Shown: piece after piece, positions 21,013 to 33,179 of the stretch | Layout: each line of letters begins with the position of its first letter | Position numbering within the stretch: the stretch's first letter is position 1 | From: Camellia lanceoleosa | Taxonomy: Eukaryota > Streptophyta > Magnoliopsida > Ericales > Theaceae | Assembly (NCBI GenBank): GCA_025200525.1 | Contig: CM045770.1 | Span: 119,761,429-119,825,428, forward strand | Direction: 5' to 3' | DNA: 64,000 nucleotides | The notes under the pieces: model-generated | Databases searched by the model: none | What the model was told of the DNA's origin: nothing | Seen by the model: only the letters and a program-made list of their open reading frames with translations | Made by a program: the position numbers and the translations under genes

Positions 21013-23230
21013 GGTTATGTAGGTGCATTACGAAATCACATCAATGATTTGAGTCATCGTATGAATCTCGTCTGATTATTTTATTTTTATAAAAAATTAT
21101 ATTAATTGAATATTAATAATTATCTAATTATATTAAATTTATGTCAATAATAATTACAATTTATAAAATCTATATTATATATTAAGTAAAAAGAACTTTT
21201 AACTACTGGGTGTGTTTGATTGGGGGATAAGAGGGGGAATGTCCGGCCTCCTTCCTTATCCGTCGTTTGATTTTTTTATCACTGGACTCCACGTCCGGAC
21301 TCCATGTCCATATGGGGGACTATCCTGTCTTGAGGGGGGGTGTGGTATTGTTTTGGAGAAACTAATCACTATTGGAATTAGATGTAAAAATGACAATTTT
21401 GACCCACTATTAATTAATTATGTATTATATTTAATAAAATAAAATAAAATTTAAATAACACAATTTAAAAATAAAATAATTTTATTTAACTTTTTATTAA
21501 TATTTTATTTATTTAATTTTTTAAAATAATTTTTATAGATATTTTATTGATTTTTTATTTTAAAATTTTGTTTATAATTTATTTAATTTCATTATTTAAA
21601 TTGTAATAGGTGTTTTATTTAAAATTTATTTAAAATTTTAATTAAAAAAATAATATAAATTTTTTATACAGGTTATACAATATTTTATTAAATCAAATTT
21701 AGTAGTTATTTATTTATTTAATTGTGTAAAAAAATAAATTTATGTAAAAAAAATAAATTTAATTTATATTATTAAATTAATGATATTTTTGTATGTAAAA
21801 AATAAACACAGTAATGTTTTGTATGTAAAAAAATAATGATTTGTTATACAAGAATGATTTAAAACAAATTTTATTGATATTTTATTTATTTATTTATTTA
21901 TTTATTTTAAAAATAAATTTATTTAATTAAAAATAATTAAAATATTAAAGATATGTTTAATATTGCTATTCCTTAATAAACAATTAAAAAAGGGCAAAAT
22001 ATTCTTTTGTTCATTTATCTTATCTAGTCCGTCCAACTAAACGTTGGATTCACTAAAAATAGTCATTTCCAGACATCTAATTCCATGAAAAAACAAACAC
22101 AAGATATATATCCAATCCGACTAAATAGTCCGGGGGATTCACAGTCCCAGGACTCAAGTCCGATGGATTCTAATCCCTCCTTATCCAGTCCGCCCAATCA
22201 AAGGTCTCGTTTGGTGTAGCTATTAAAACAACTTATAGATAGTTTAACAGATTATAGATTATGACTTTAATAAGAAGTTGTTAACTGCTTTGGTGTAGTC
22301 ATTGGATTATAGATTTAAGTTGCTGAGTAGTATTTGTTAAACAAACTGTGAAATAGTTTTTTCAATTAATTTTTATTTTTTGTTTGTCTACATTTCTCAT
22401 AAAAAATAATAATAATAATCTATAGTCCATTTAAGTCTTTTTCTATTTTTAAAAAAATAAAAAATAAAAAATTTATCAGTATAACCATAAATTAACATGT
22501 CCACAGCAGAAGTTGATAATCAGAAGCAAGGGGTGAGCAGCTTGTCAGAATCAGTTTTTTTGAGTTAAAATAAGCCGTTACAATAAGAAGTTATTTGAAA
22601 TAAGTTTAACCAAACAGTCAAAAATAACTTTTTCAAAGCTAAAAGCCATAAGTTAATCCTGAAAAGCTGAAACAAACACCACCAAACACACCCCTAAGGT
22701 CCGTGAGAATTTCAATATCTCAATCTGAATTTTCGAAATTTTTTATTTAAAAAAAACTCAAAGATTTATTGAGTCAAAATCTCGATCGATTTATTAACTT
22801 TTTTCAATCCACATGTCTTTCCATATGCCTGCATTTATTGATTTTGTTAAAATCACTGATCAACATTTAAAATCTCCCCATACAAATAATTATAGTTATA
22901 GCCCATGCATAGTTACTGCAGTAACATTTTTAATTTCTCTTATACACTATAGTTAGTGATAAAATTGTTAAATTATTTTTATAAAAAATCTTAAAAAACA
23001 TATTTTATATATTAAAAAAAATTTAAAATAAATATAAATATCTATAATTATCCTGTGCATAACACGAATAATAGACTAGTAAATTATTAATACAAATGTA
23101 ATATGATAAAGTGATTATTAATATCCGATTGATATAAATTTTTATAAAAATAAAATACTCGATAAGACTTACGTACTAAACAATTTAAATTATAAAAATA
23201 AATTATGTAATAGACCCGCGATGGTCTAAC
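21013..23230. mobile_element. Nested MITEs: a foldback element split by two TIR elements (copy A)
   Basis: The left part (21,013-21,200) and the complement of the right part (23,090-23,230) share blocks such as 'attattttatttttataaaaa-ttatat-aat-ga-tattaataat', suggesting two halves of one foldback element related to the MULE-like family at 160-561. Between them lie an element running from 'gggtgtgtttgattggggg' (21,208) to 'cgcccaatcaaaggtc' (22,207), with inverted TTTGATTGGG ends, and a second from 'ctcgtttggtgtagc' (22,207) to 'ccaccaaacacacccc' (22,695). None encodes a transposase. The nesting order is inferred. Confidence 0.5.
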
Positions 23231-23777
23231 AATACATACGTTCCAGTTGAGAATCTCAACTGAAGGGAAGCGTGAGCCTTCTAATAATGTGTTCCACGAG
23301 ATGCAAATTAGTTTTTGCTTTGGTTTTATTTTTGTTTTCAGAAAATTTTTAAAATTAAAAAAATATCTGTTTTGGTAAATAGATTTTAGAATTATAAAAA
23401 TTGAAGAATTAATCAATACAGAATTTTATTTTATTTTTTTCCTTGGGTCAAGAGGGTGTTTGGGGGCTTTGCTCTCATTGATTTTTTTTGGGGCGCTCAG
23501 GTCATTTATACCTTAAAAAAAAATAAAAATAAAAAAATTTAATACTTCAATTTTTTAATATTCTCAATTAAATTATTTAGAGTTATAATTTATGCTCAAT
23601 ATATTTTATATTTTTTCATAAATTACATTTCAAAATAAAATTATAATTTCATAATACACTCAAACTCAAATAATAAATGAATCAATTCAAAAAAAATTCC
23701 TTCCATCTCTTTATCTCTTCTCAATTGCGGTACTCCATCGCTCTTGTCATTGACAAATATTGACAAAGGAAAAGGAC

Positions 23778-24112
23778 GGGTTGTTTTGAGAAGTTAGTAA
23801 AAAGTTAATTTTTGAATTTTTATCAAGTTTTTTGACTTTTTTGAAAGTGATTTGAAAAATTGATAAAAAGCTGACTTTTTGCTTTTTGGTTTAATATTTA
23901 TTTATAGTGTCAAATCAAATTAAAATGACCAAAATACCCTTACCCAACATAAGAGAGTTATTTTTTTTATTTATTTTTCATAAGTCCTAATTTGTAATTT
24001 TAAAACTGCGTTTTTGACACTTACCAAATGGCTTTTCAAGATTTTAGCCACGCGTTTTAGACATTTTGTCCAAAACGTGACTTTTTATCATGTTCCCAAA
24101 ATGGCACTTGGT
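23778..24112. mobile_element. TIR-type MITE, inverted relative of 7,223-7,550
   Basis: Begins 'gggttgttttgagaagttag' and ends 'catgttcccaaaatggcac'; the ends are imperfect inverted repeats. Its reverse complement aligns with 7,223-7,550 along the length. Also present in copy B at about 58,243-58,577. Confidence 0.6.
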
Positions 24113-25139
24113 TCCACCCCCATAATAAGATAAATGGGCATTGATTTACCCCCTCTTAAAGCACATTATTTTAGACCCTCTTAAAACTCCCAACACCCCC
24201 CCCCCCCTCCCCAACACACACGTAGGGATTGAGAATTGGGAGAGGAAAAAAATAAAAAATAAAAAATTGACCAATCAAAAGTAAAAGAGTCAAGAGAGTA
24301 TCTCCCAAAAGAGTCCCAATCTTTATTCTAGATAAATTTCTCATGTTTATTGATCTTCACTGAAATTGGTCAGTGCTGGTATGCTGAACATATTGTCTAT
24401 GTTAGGCTCTAATAGATTGAACAATATTGACATAAAACAAGCAAAATATATGTTTTTATGTAAAATAAATAAATAAATAAAATACATAAATCAAGAAGTA
24501 TATTTTGATATTAATGTGAATACCTGCTCCCTCTTTGATGGATTGTTTTAAAAAATATTTTTAACTATTATTCTCATTCGTTGTTTAATTTTGTTCAAAT
24601 TTTATTTTATTTGTAATGTTAATGATAATGATGAGTTTTGGTGAGGTGAAATTTTAGAATGAGAAAGAAAATGAAAAGAAAATAATTACAACTTTGACAA
24701 GAATATAAAGATACTTAAATATAAATAATAATTATAAATAATTATGAGATATTATAAGAAAAGAATATTTTATTTGAAAGTTTAATGTATATTATCTTTT
24801 TTAATAAATTTATATTAAAATATAATACAAATTTAAATTTAAAAATTTTAATTAGACGTATTAAGTTGTTATTTGAGTGTAAATAAAATTACCTTTTACA
24901 GTCCAACTCTCTAGAATTCTTCAGTTGTTTTGAGTGAAACAATGGCCTTTTTTGAGAAATGGGTTATAATCCACTTCGATTATAATTCACTTCTCTCTCA
25001 TAAAAATTATTTATAAATAATTTTTTACCAAAAAATTAATTATAACCATCTTCCTGAAATAGCTCAATGTCATTTTGGTTAAGGTATAAATAAAAAAAAA
25101 TAAATAAATAAATAATTGAGGGAGAGAATAGAATGTTGT
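24113..25139. other. AT-rich intergenic sequence (copy A)
   Basis: No gene or clear element. It contains a C-rich 'accccccccccctcccc' patch at about 24,195 and the empty target site AATGGCCT (24,941-24,948) of the MITE that is inserted in copy B. Confidence 0.5.
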
Positions 25140-25440
25140 ATCAGCTCCCTCCGCCTCTCCCTCACTCTATTTCATCTTGTCTGTCTCTCTCCGTGTCGCT
25201 CTTCCTTGTCCTCCCTTCCCACCCTCTGCAAAACCTAACCCCGATGACCCTACCCTTTTCGTGATTACCGCCACCAGCCTTTGCAAACCCTGCCACCAAG
25301 TTCCTTTCCCATCAAACGACGGCTCCACCCGCCGCTTGGGTCGCCAAAGTGGGCTGGTGCAACTTTTGTTTTCTTCTAATTCTTTAACAAAAACGACGTC
25401 ATTTTAACGAACTGCAGGAAAATTATAGGGAGTTGCACTC
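25140..25440 (+). other. GC-richer, CT-rich island, possible captured exon or gene fragment
   Basis: A roughly 300-bp island of distinctly higher G+C in an AT-rich region. It starts with a CT-rich tract and contains a 76-codon frame (25,177-25,407) that opens on TTG rather than ATG. The translation (PPFPPSAKPNPDDPTLFVIT...) matches no family I recognise. The duplicate island at about 59,830-60,130 is nearly identical. It could be a 5' exon remnant or a fragment captured by a transposon. Confidence 0.3.
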
Positions 25441-27169
25441 TAGGGTTCAGACTTTTTTTTTTTTTTTTTTCCCTGTGTTTGTAGTCCTCTTATTTTACAT
25501 ATAATAAAGAATTACCTAGAGTTTTAATATATATATATATATATATTTTTTTATTTAAAAAAAAGTTTAGAAGAAAGGGAGGCTAACCTATTCCAAGATT
25601 TGGAAAAACGTTATGTAATATCGTCCATCAATAAAGAATTGTCGACAACAAAACTCGAATCTAAGTTAAATGGACGAAGGAAACTAGCCTTCCAAGTGAA
25701 CCAACCCTTATAGGTTAGATTTTTAATCATTAGTTCATTTTTAGACTTTGTTTAAATCATAAATTTAAAAAAAAATAAAAATAAAAGAGAAATAAAAAAA
25801 ATTAACATATAAATCCATGATCCAAATATTACGTTAAAGTTGAAACCTATGAGTCATAAAAAAAAAAAAAAAAAAAAAGAGTATGTGTGATAGAAATTAA
25901 ATTGATGGAATATAGGGTCTATAAGTGAAATGAATTTGAATCATTTACTCTTATTTTTAGGTAAATTCTGAGTAGATAATTCTAAATTTATAATCTTATT
26001 GAAAAGTCATAGGTCCCAAATTATATAATCCTATAATCTTACTAAACCATTTTGTTTTGTTTTGTTTTTTTGTTTGTTTGTTTGTTATATTTGAAAATTT
26101 TTGCGTATACTAAACATTATATTTGATTTTTTTTCCCAAAATAATAAATAATATATATATATATTTTGTAATTGGCAATGTTGTCAACTAAGGAGAGGTA
26201 AATAAAACAGTGTTAAGGTGTTTGTTCGGTTTCTTTGGTTGATTACTCACCAACTCTAGGATGCTAGCAAATGATAGGATGAATTTTTTGATATCAATTT
26301 AGTTGGGATAATTTAGCTCATCGTGAGACTTTTGTACTTGTCTCTTTATTGATGTATTTTATTTTATACCTCCTACTCTATTCTTACATTAATAAAATCT
26401 TTTTCTTGCGGTTAAAAAATAAAAAAAATAAAAAAAGAGTGAAAGAAAGAAAGAAAGGAAGTAAAACAGTTATTCTGTTTATGCATAAATCAATTTTACA
26501 AAACCCTTTCACATGGGTGTGTCCGGTTATGTGAACAATTTTCATGTTCTTAGATTTTTTGTAAGTGAAAATACTAATGTTTAAATTTTAAATTTAAATA
26601 GTAATTTGAAAGAGAGAGGAAAAAAATGTAAAAAATTAAAAAAATATATATATATATATTTCATTTATACTTCTCTCACAAAATTTTTTTTTTTCCTTTC
26701 CAAATCATTAACTAACTCCATGATCCACATTTTGATGCTTCTGCAGAAAAATAGAATTCTAATGGCAAGATTGGTTAACAATGTCTGAAACAATTTTTCT
26801 GATTGGTACTAAAGAGAAATATCATGCATGAACTACAAGGACTTCGAAAATTTGAGCAACATTATGGGAATGGAAAATCTTTTGCAGAAAAGGTTAAAGT
26901 GAAAGGTAATTAACCGACACCATTCGGATTACACCAAACATAAATATTATTTTGTATGAGAATTTGCAAGAAATTATAGACATTCTTAGGTTTATGCCCT
27001 CATGTCTTTGGCTTTTTAGAACAAAAATGATGGAGCAAGATAACAGGGTGTGAAATCAAAATTTAATAATCTGTATTCACACTCATTTCAATGCAAAAAA
27101 AAAAAAAACAAAGTTGGGTAAGAGGAAATCACTATTTAGCAACATTATCAGTCTTGCATTGTTTATGTT
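25441..27169. other. AT-rich intergenic sequence (copy A)
   Basis: Microsatellite-like AT, TTTG and A-rich runs; no supported gene. Near-identical in copy B (60,131-61,850). Confidence 0.5.
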
Positions 27170-28048
27170 CAGAATGTATTTGACTAGTTGACATAGTAAG
27201 CTTATCTCAAATAAGCTTTCAAAATGCTAAACACAAGGTGAGTTTCGGTGGCTAATTATTGTGCATTTTCTTTGGGTACAACCTCTTTATCTCTTTGTTC
27301 TATGAATCTAGTATGTTTTATGAATATAGTATATTTTTCAAGCTTAGTTTTAAAATATAACAAGTTTTAAAATGTATTCAGACTTCACTTGTCTACATAA
27401 CGAGTTGATTTCGAATAAGTTTTTAACATACCGAACACAAGCCAAGCTCAAGCAGATTATTATTTTGCATTTTATTTGGAGTACAAATCATTTGTGTCCT
27501 CACTTGTGTAGACACTCTATTTTGACCAGCTTAAAGATTTGGGGACTTTCTTTTGATCATCCGATGATGAAAATTGGAATATGTTTTTCTATAAATTTCT
27601 CAACAACAATGTTGGGTTTAAGATTTAATTAATAACCTTTCTCTTTCATACCTAAGGTTTCGAGCCAAGCATTTTTTGTTACGACAAACAGTGGTCTTGA
27701 CACGAGTCACGGGTTTTCTAATTTTTCCAATATATTAGGTGGTGATTCTAAAATCTGGTGACGTAGTCCATTTCTGGTAAAGATTTTTGCAATAAAACAG
27801 ATTTTCTATAAAAGTTGTCAAATTTGGACTCTCATCTATTTTTCACATTGCATTCATGAGACTAGATCAAAGAAATCGATGGTCCAAACTATTGAACACA
27901 TACGGGTACCCCTGAGCGATGTTACAACTTGTCTTAGGAGTATATTATGTTGCTTGAGTTTGACCTAAATACTTAAAGAATAAAAAAGTATATCCAAACT
28001 CGATTTGTTTACATAACGAGCTGATTTCGGATGAGTTTTTAACATGTT
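27170..28048. repeat. Diverged repeat units of about 130 bp
   Basis: Units of the form 'tgtctacataacgag-tgatttcga-taagtttttaacat-accgaacacaagccaagctcaag...ttattattttgcatttt-tttgg' occur at about 27,170-27,290, 27,370-27,500 and from 27,990. The third is cut by the copia element at 28,049, with its second half at about 29,396-29,470. A fourth lies near 34,258-34,322. They resemble the 'aacgagc...ttaacaagccgagctcgagc' tandem motifs common in plant non-coding repeats. Confidence 0.55.
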
Positions 28049-28360
28049 TGATGAAAGAATAGCTCACACTCAGACCCAGCAACAACAGCCTAAACGGTTC
28101 AGAGCTCAGCAGCAGTTCAAACAGACTTCATCATCCACATCCACGTGTGAGAAGCTGCAAGCTGAGTCCAGTGATATTATTCCATATCCATTATAATATC
28201 TGTTAGATATTATTGTAACAGAATTAGTTGAGAAGTTAGTTAGAGTTAGTATGATTAGTTAGAGTTAACTCATCATAGCTAGTCTTGAGTAAAAGAGGTT
28301 AGGTTGTTGTATAAATACCATGCATTCATTTGTAAAACAGTTAAGGGAAATAAGATCTCA
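28049..28360 (+). repeat. 5' LTR of the second copia element (copy A)
   Basis: TG...CA-bounded 312-bp LTR inserted directly after 'gagtttttaacatgtt' of a host repeat unit. The copy B counterpart, 62,727-63,038, has exactly the same length. Confidence 0.7.
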
Positions 28361-28371
28361 AATCTTCTTTA

Positions 28372-28384
28372 TGGTATCAGAGCC
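28372..28384 (+). other. Primer-binding site, initiator Met-tRNA
   Basis: TGGTATCAGAGCC, 11 bases past the LTR end, the same arrangement as in the first copia element. Confidence 0.9.
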
Positions 28385-28416
28385 AATATTACTCTCACGA
28401 GTTTGAAGGTCCATTA

Positions 28417-29397
28417 ATGGCGACCTTACCTTATTCTCCTCTTTCCTTCAAATCTTTCGCTTCATTCTTTTTGTTCTTGTTGATTCTTTCAATTTCATTG
28501 TTTGGAAAAATCAATTTCACAACATTCTTAGAGCTACTGGTCTAGGCATGTTGTTTTTCATGAGCAAACCTTTCCTTTCCTTGATTCCTCTGTGCATGTT
28601 CCTTCACCTTCATTGTCTCAAGATTTACTTTTCTTTTGGCCATCTTGTTCTCATTCCACACCAGCTATTCCTCATACTTCTCCATCAGCTGCACCAACTG
28701 TTTCTCCTACTTCTCAATCAGTTGCACCAGCACCAAATGTTTCTCCTACTTCTCCATCAACTGCTTTTTCTCCTTTATCCCATTCCTCTTCACCTGCTAT
28801 TCTTATTGATTCTTTGGTTGTTGATCTTCAGTCTTATTCCCCTTCTTCTTTTTCTATTGCTCCTTATCTTAATCTTCATCCAATGGTTACTCGATCTAAA
28901 GCAGCTCATCATACCTTGTATGCTATTACTTCTACTGATTCTACTGATTCTGAACCATGTTTATATAAAGAGACTGCTCTGTCTTCTACCTGGACCAAGG
29001 CTATACATGAGGAGTTTCCAACTCTTCAATCACAGTCCACTTGGACTTTGGTTCCTCTGCCTCTCACTAAACAGGCTATTGGATGTAAGTGGGTATTTCG
29101 TCTCAAACGTAATTCTGATGGTACAATTGCTCGCCATAAAGCTTGTCTTGTAGCCAAAGGACATCTCTAAGAAAAAGGTTTAGACTATCATAAGACATTC
29201 AGTCCCGTTGCTAAACAACCCACAATTCACATTTTACTTTGTTTGGCACTTCATTACAGTTGGCCTATTGAACAACTTGACATCTCAAATGCATTCTTGC
29301 ATAGTATCTTGGATGAAGAAGTTTATATGACTCAACCTCAAGGTTTTGTTGACAAGTCTAAACCTCAATTTGTCTTTAAGTTGACTAAAGCTTTCAA
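28417..29397 (+). pseudogene. copia gag-pol remnant (copy A)
   Basis: The gag N-terminus (MATLPYSPLS...) is out of frame after a few codons and is deleted from about 28,545 onwards. The frame from 28,592 reads a Ser/Pro/Thr-rich linker, HPMVTRSKA, then reverse transcriptase ([35 protein letters not shown]) up to TAA at 29,168-29,170. It continues in the same frame after the stop with LDISNAFLHSILDEEVYMTQ, which holds the first catalytic Asp of RT. YVDD, RNase H and the 3' end are missing. The Leu-rich frame overlapping at 28,548-29,153 is an out-of-frame reading. Confidence 0.85.
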
Positions 29398-30914
29398 ACA
29401 CAAACCAAGCTTAAGTGGCTTATTATTGTGCATTTTCTTCGAGTGCAAATCCTTCACATCTTCCTCTGTCTCAAGACAATTGCATATTTTTCAAGGTTGG
29501 TTTAAATACTTAATTATTTAAAAAAAATTTTACACTTGATTTATTTAGAGCAACTCCAACACAAGAGACAAAATGGGTATTTTAGGCATTTCTTTTAATG
29601 AATCTCCATTTTTGTATCTTCAACAAGCTTTCTATTAAAAGAGGTTTTTGCCTATTTCTAATTTGACCATCCACATAGAGCTAGTGTCTAATGTTAGTCA
29701 AATGTGTATTCCCACCAATATGTTGCTTGCTCTATCTATGCTTCTTCTTTGTTCCAACCATTACACGCTTTTGTTTTATTTTATTTTATTACATTACTTA
29801 TATTTGATAATGGAGATTGCTAGTCGAATTTTGTGATAGAGAATTTTGCCAAATATCCTCTCACGCTTTGTGAAAAGTTATTTATTTAATATATATATAT
29901 ATATATATACATTTGCAAATACGACATAACACCTAAAGACTTACACGTGATGCTATGAAAAATATATAATTTTTTATTTTTCATATATAGCATTTTATTT
30001 ATAAAAATAGTTAATTTAGTTTGTTTGACCATAACGGAGTATATAGTTATGATCAGCATAATTTTTAGAGTCATCTCGGGAAGTTGAATTGAAATTTGAT
30101 TCCGCAAGATTCGTAACGCTTTGGCTTCCTAATTGTGATAAGCTTATATGTATATATACATATATGAGTATATGAGCCTTACTTGACTCAACAAAATGAA
30201 AAAAAAAAAAAAAAGAGATGAGAGACAAAAACGTGACGAGAAAATAGAGAGAGAGGAAAGGAAGAGCAACTAGGGCTTGGAAATTGAAGATTTTTGCTAG
30301 GAGATTCAAAGAATAGGGAACAAGGTATGTGTAACCTAACTATGGTACCCTAAATCTCACTCCAATTGTTTGGTATCAAACCTGAGAATGATGTTCTCCA
30401 CTTATCTAACTTGAGGTTTTTGAACTACTCACTTTGGTTAGTAAATATCTATGGAAAATATCAAGATCCATTGTTTTGATCTAGTTAAGAAATGATTCTT
30501 GTGTTAACCTGAGACGATATATCCTCTAATCTTTAGTCTTTGCATGTATTTAACTTCTATAGATATACATATATTTGTATCTATTTTGTTTAACCATGGA
30601 AGGATGAAAAGAAATGTGATTAATAAGTTGTAGAAGTTGCTTTAAGTAAATTAAGATCTATTTATGTATAAATTCATGTATATCATGTTCACATAATATG
30701 ATATTGGAGAGATGTTGCTCATATTTGCCTTAGAAATGCCTTTGGAAAGTTGGCTTTTTGGTGATGTTTGAACTGCAGAAAATAGGGCAAACGACGGCAC
30801 GTGCAGGGTCTCTGGCTGCACGTACAAGAGGTACAACCGCACGTGCAGGGCTCACAGCCACATATGCGAAAAACAGGGCAGAGGAATAGAACCACACTGC
30901 TAAAAAGGCACGCA
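29398..30914. other. Non-coding sequence with short dispersed repeats
   Basis: Contains the second half of the interrupted host repeat (to about 29,470). A block at about 29,790-29,900 ('atttgataatggagattgctag...ttatttatttaatatat') recurs at 34,845-34,940. Three G-box-like GCACGTGCAGGG or GCACGTAC motifs lie at 30,797-30,851. No gene supported. Confidence 0.45.
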
Positions 30915-31617
30915 GGGCAAGACCTACCAAGACGTGTGGACTTCGACGCGGCGGCCAAAGTTGGAAAATTCTGTAACCTCCTTTTGTTTTGTTTGACCCT
31001 CAAAATGTGTCTTATATGATTCATTACTTCGATCATGTTCTTCCTCAAGTAAAGATTCATATTTAGACACCTTATAGGTTAATTCCACTAAGTCTCGAAA
31101 CTCAATTGAATCGAACTTCTTTTGAAGCCTAAACTCTAAACCATTTTAAGCTAATCTCACAAATTCAGGCTCTAGTAGAATGACCCTACACTTGTTTCGT
31201 GCCCTTTTGAATCTGGCAATAAATTGAGCAGCCTTCTCATCAGGCCTTTGGCTCAACTTTGCCAAATCTACCATGAAAACTTCAGGCTCTATTTGGAAGA
31301 ATTCGGCATAAAATGCCTCCATTTATCGCTAAGTTTGATAGAGTCAGTGTAAGGTTAATATACCATACAAAGGTCGCTTCCAAAAAATTTGGAAAGAGTC
31401 TTAACTTCATATAATCATTATTGGTAAATTCACCACATTGGCCTGCGAACCTGGGAATATGTTCTACTGTTGACTGGTTTCTATTTCCATAAAAGAGAAC
31501 AAAGTCTGGTATTCTAAACCCCCTTGGGTATTCATGCACCCTATCCACCCATTTTGGGTATGGTTTCAAGCCTCTAAGGCCTTCAATTTGCAAAGTACAA
31601 GTCAACCACCCAAACAT
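30915..31617 (-). pseudogene. Ty3/gypsy gag fragment
   Basis: Read on the minus strand from 31,617, the translation resembles a plant gypsy retrotransposon capsid: KWVDRVHEYPRGFRIPDF, QSTVEHIPRFAGQCGE, NDYMKLRLFPNFLEATFVWY, and then, in other frames, AKLSQRPDEKAAQFIARFKR and VELTYKVSKYESLLEEE. Frameshifts near 31,280 and several stops break it. No protease, RT or integrase follows. It lies opposite in orientation to the gypsy-like sequence at 33,150-34,100. Confidence 0.75.
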
Positions 31618-32229
31618 ACCTTAATCTAATCAAATGAAATAAATTTCCAATCAACTTTCCCAGATAGCTCTAAAAATTCCCATTAGCATATCCATGTACT
31701 TAATTTTGATTTCTAAACCCATAAAGGTCGGCAATCTCCGTTTCAAGGTCGTAACTCAATAGATAATTTCTCAATTCAAATAGGTATGAAAATTAAAGCA
31801 CATTAACCCATAATTAAATAAAGATAATTTCTGATACGAATTTTGGGGTCGTTACATAAAGTGGGTTTGATCCAAATTCACCACAAGCGTGCATGCCACT
31901 ATGTTGGTCGGGCTCGGATGTGGATCGGGTCGATCCTTACAATAATTTTTTAGACAAAATCCATTTGAATTTTTTCAAAAATTCTTTCACAAAATTTCAA
32001 ATTTGTTTTAGCACCAAAATTCAAATTTCTCTGATCACTTCCCTTCCGATATGTTGCCTTTTCTGACCATTTCCAAACAACCATGAAGGCTTCCCTAACA
32101 GGTGTAAGTTTGGCTACAAATACCTTCACCATTTCCTCAATAACTCATCAATTCACATATATTTTCTCTAATTTTCATTTCTATCTTTCCCTATGTTCGC
32201 CCTTTTTTATTCGCATATTTTCTGCAAAT
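31618..32229. other. Sequence between gypsy remnants, unassigned
   Basis: Probably degraded retrotransposon sequence. A 60-codon minus-strand frame at 31,950-32,132 has no recognisable domain. Confidence 0.35.
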
Positions 32230-33150
32230 AGTTGTAGAAATAGTCTGTGAGAAAAAAGAGGGTTACCATATTAGTTTGGTTCGACAAGCTTAAATTTCTA
32301 GTGCTGCAAATTCAAAATATAGTCGTTGCATCCCTAGAAACAGACGTCGGTACATCTCAAAGCACATGAGCTAAGACAAAATCTAATTTAAAAAGATTGT
32401 GTCCAACTATTGGCTATATAATTTGTAAAAGCCAATCGTAGAGTGACATGTGGCACATAAAGGGCAATAAATGAAATTAATATAAGTCTCCAATCGAAGA
32501 CAGACACGTGGTAGTTTGTATTAGTGGTATCAGATCTATGTAGCACTAGAACAGTCGAGAGATACAAGATGATGTGGCCTAATGGTTATTCATAAATTTA
32601 AATTTAAAATCAGGAGGAAAGCCTATCTGCAAAGAGTGGCGTAGTGGGACTAATTGTAAGAGAACATGTTCAAGAATCATGGGAGGACTATTCGATGGTT
32701 GAAACCCACTTTGAGTTATCATTGAAGAGTATAAATAGCGAAGGCTCTAGAATGAAACCCTAGACTCGATCAAAAACCATTTATTTATTTCATTTTCCGC
32801 CGCTTTTACAATTCTTTACATTTCATTTCAATTTCGTATCGCACTTCATTTCCTAGGAGTAGTTTCAAATAGTTTATTGCTGTGAACCTATACGAGGCTG
32901 GGTTAGATCATTGTAAGTTTTCATTTACTTAATGAAATTCAGATTCTGAAATTGTTCTTCACTTATTATTATTTACTAATTTCTCCTAAACAAGCCATCA
33001 ATAAAAGTCCTCTTTATTGAGGCTGAAAGAACTACAACACAATTATCTGATAATTGATTGGCAATTAATATTCCGTAAAGAATGATCGATCCTTGTTGGC
33101 ACGCTTAAATTTACATTATTAACCTTCGAAAGCCACAAAAGTCAACATAT
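32230..33150 (+). repeat. Probable gypsy LTR or leader region
   Basis: The stretch ends in 'aaaagtcaaca' just before 'tttttggcactcttagtgggactc', which resembles the PBS and leader context of plant gypsy elements (TTTGGCGCC-GTGGGA type). The 'tataaatagcgaaggctctagaatgaaaccctagactcga' stretch at about 32,730 looks like a TATA box and U3/R boundary. The left boundary is not visible and no second LTR was found. Confidence 0.45.
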
Positions 33151-33179
33151 ATTTTTGGCACTCTTAGTGGGACTCTAAA

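Larger units (their letters stand above)
11219..29314. repeat. Large duplicated segment, copy A
   Basis: About 18.1 kb that is repeated collinearly and in the same orientation at 45,684-64,000. The coordinate offset is 34,465 at the left, 34,556 at the PIN start codon, 34,466 just before 24,941 and 34,686 at the right, so only small indels separate the copies. Differences are sparse substitutions, homopolymer and microsatellite length changes and two discrete insertions. It contains the copia 3' end, the palindromic repeat, the PIN gene, nested MITEs and most of the second copia element. The right limit is set only by the window end. Confidence 0.95.
28049..29397 (+). mobile_element. Second Ty1/copia element, 3'-truncated (copy A)
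   Basis: The 5' LTR (28,049-28,360, TGATGAAAG...ATCTCA, 312 bp) is followed by a Met-tRNA PBS, a gag start at 28,417, a large internal deletion, and the integrase/RT linker plus N-terminal reverse transcriptase. The RT ends abruptly at about 29,397, where the interrupted 130-bp host repeat resumes ('cacaaaccaagcttaag'). No 3' LTR is present. The gag start resembles that of the first copia element (FNFIVWKNQFHNILRAT is readable in copy B), so the two are related families. Confidence 0.85.

Noticed and set aside
25177..25407. 76-codon frame as a protein-coding gene
   Set aside because: It opens on TTG with no upstream in-frame ATG, and the equivalent in copy B does not keep the same start; kept only as an unexplained GC-rich island.
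30719..31060. Cys-rich 113-codon minus-strand frame
   Set aside because: The Cys-rich part is a translation of GCACGTGCAGGG-type repeats, and the first part is gypsy gag in the wrong frame; not a secreted peptide gene.
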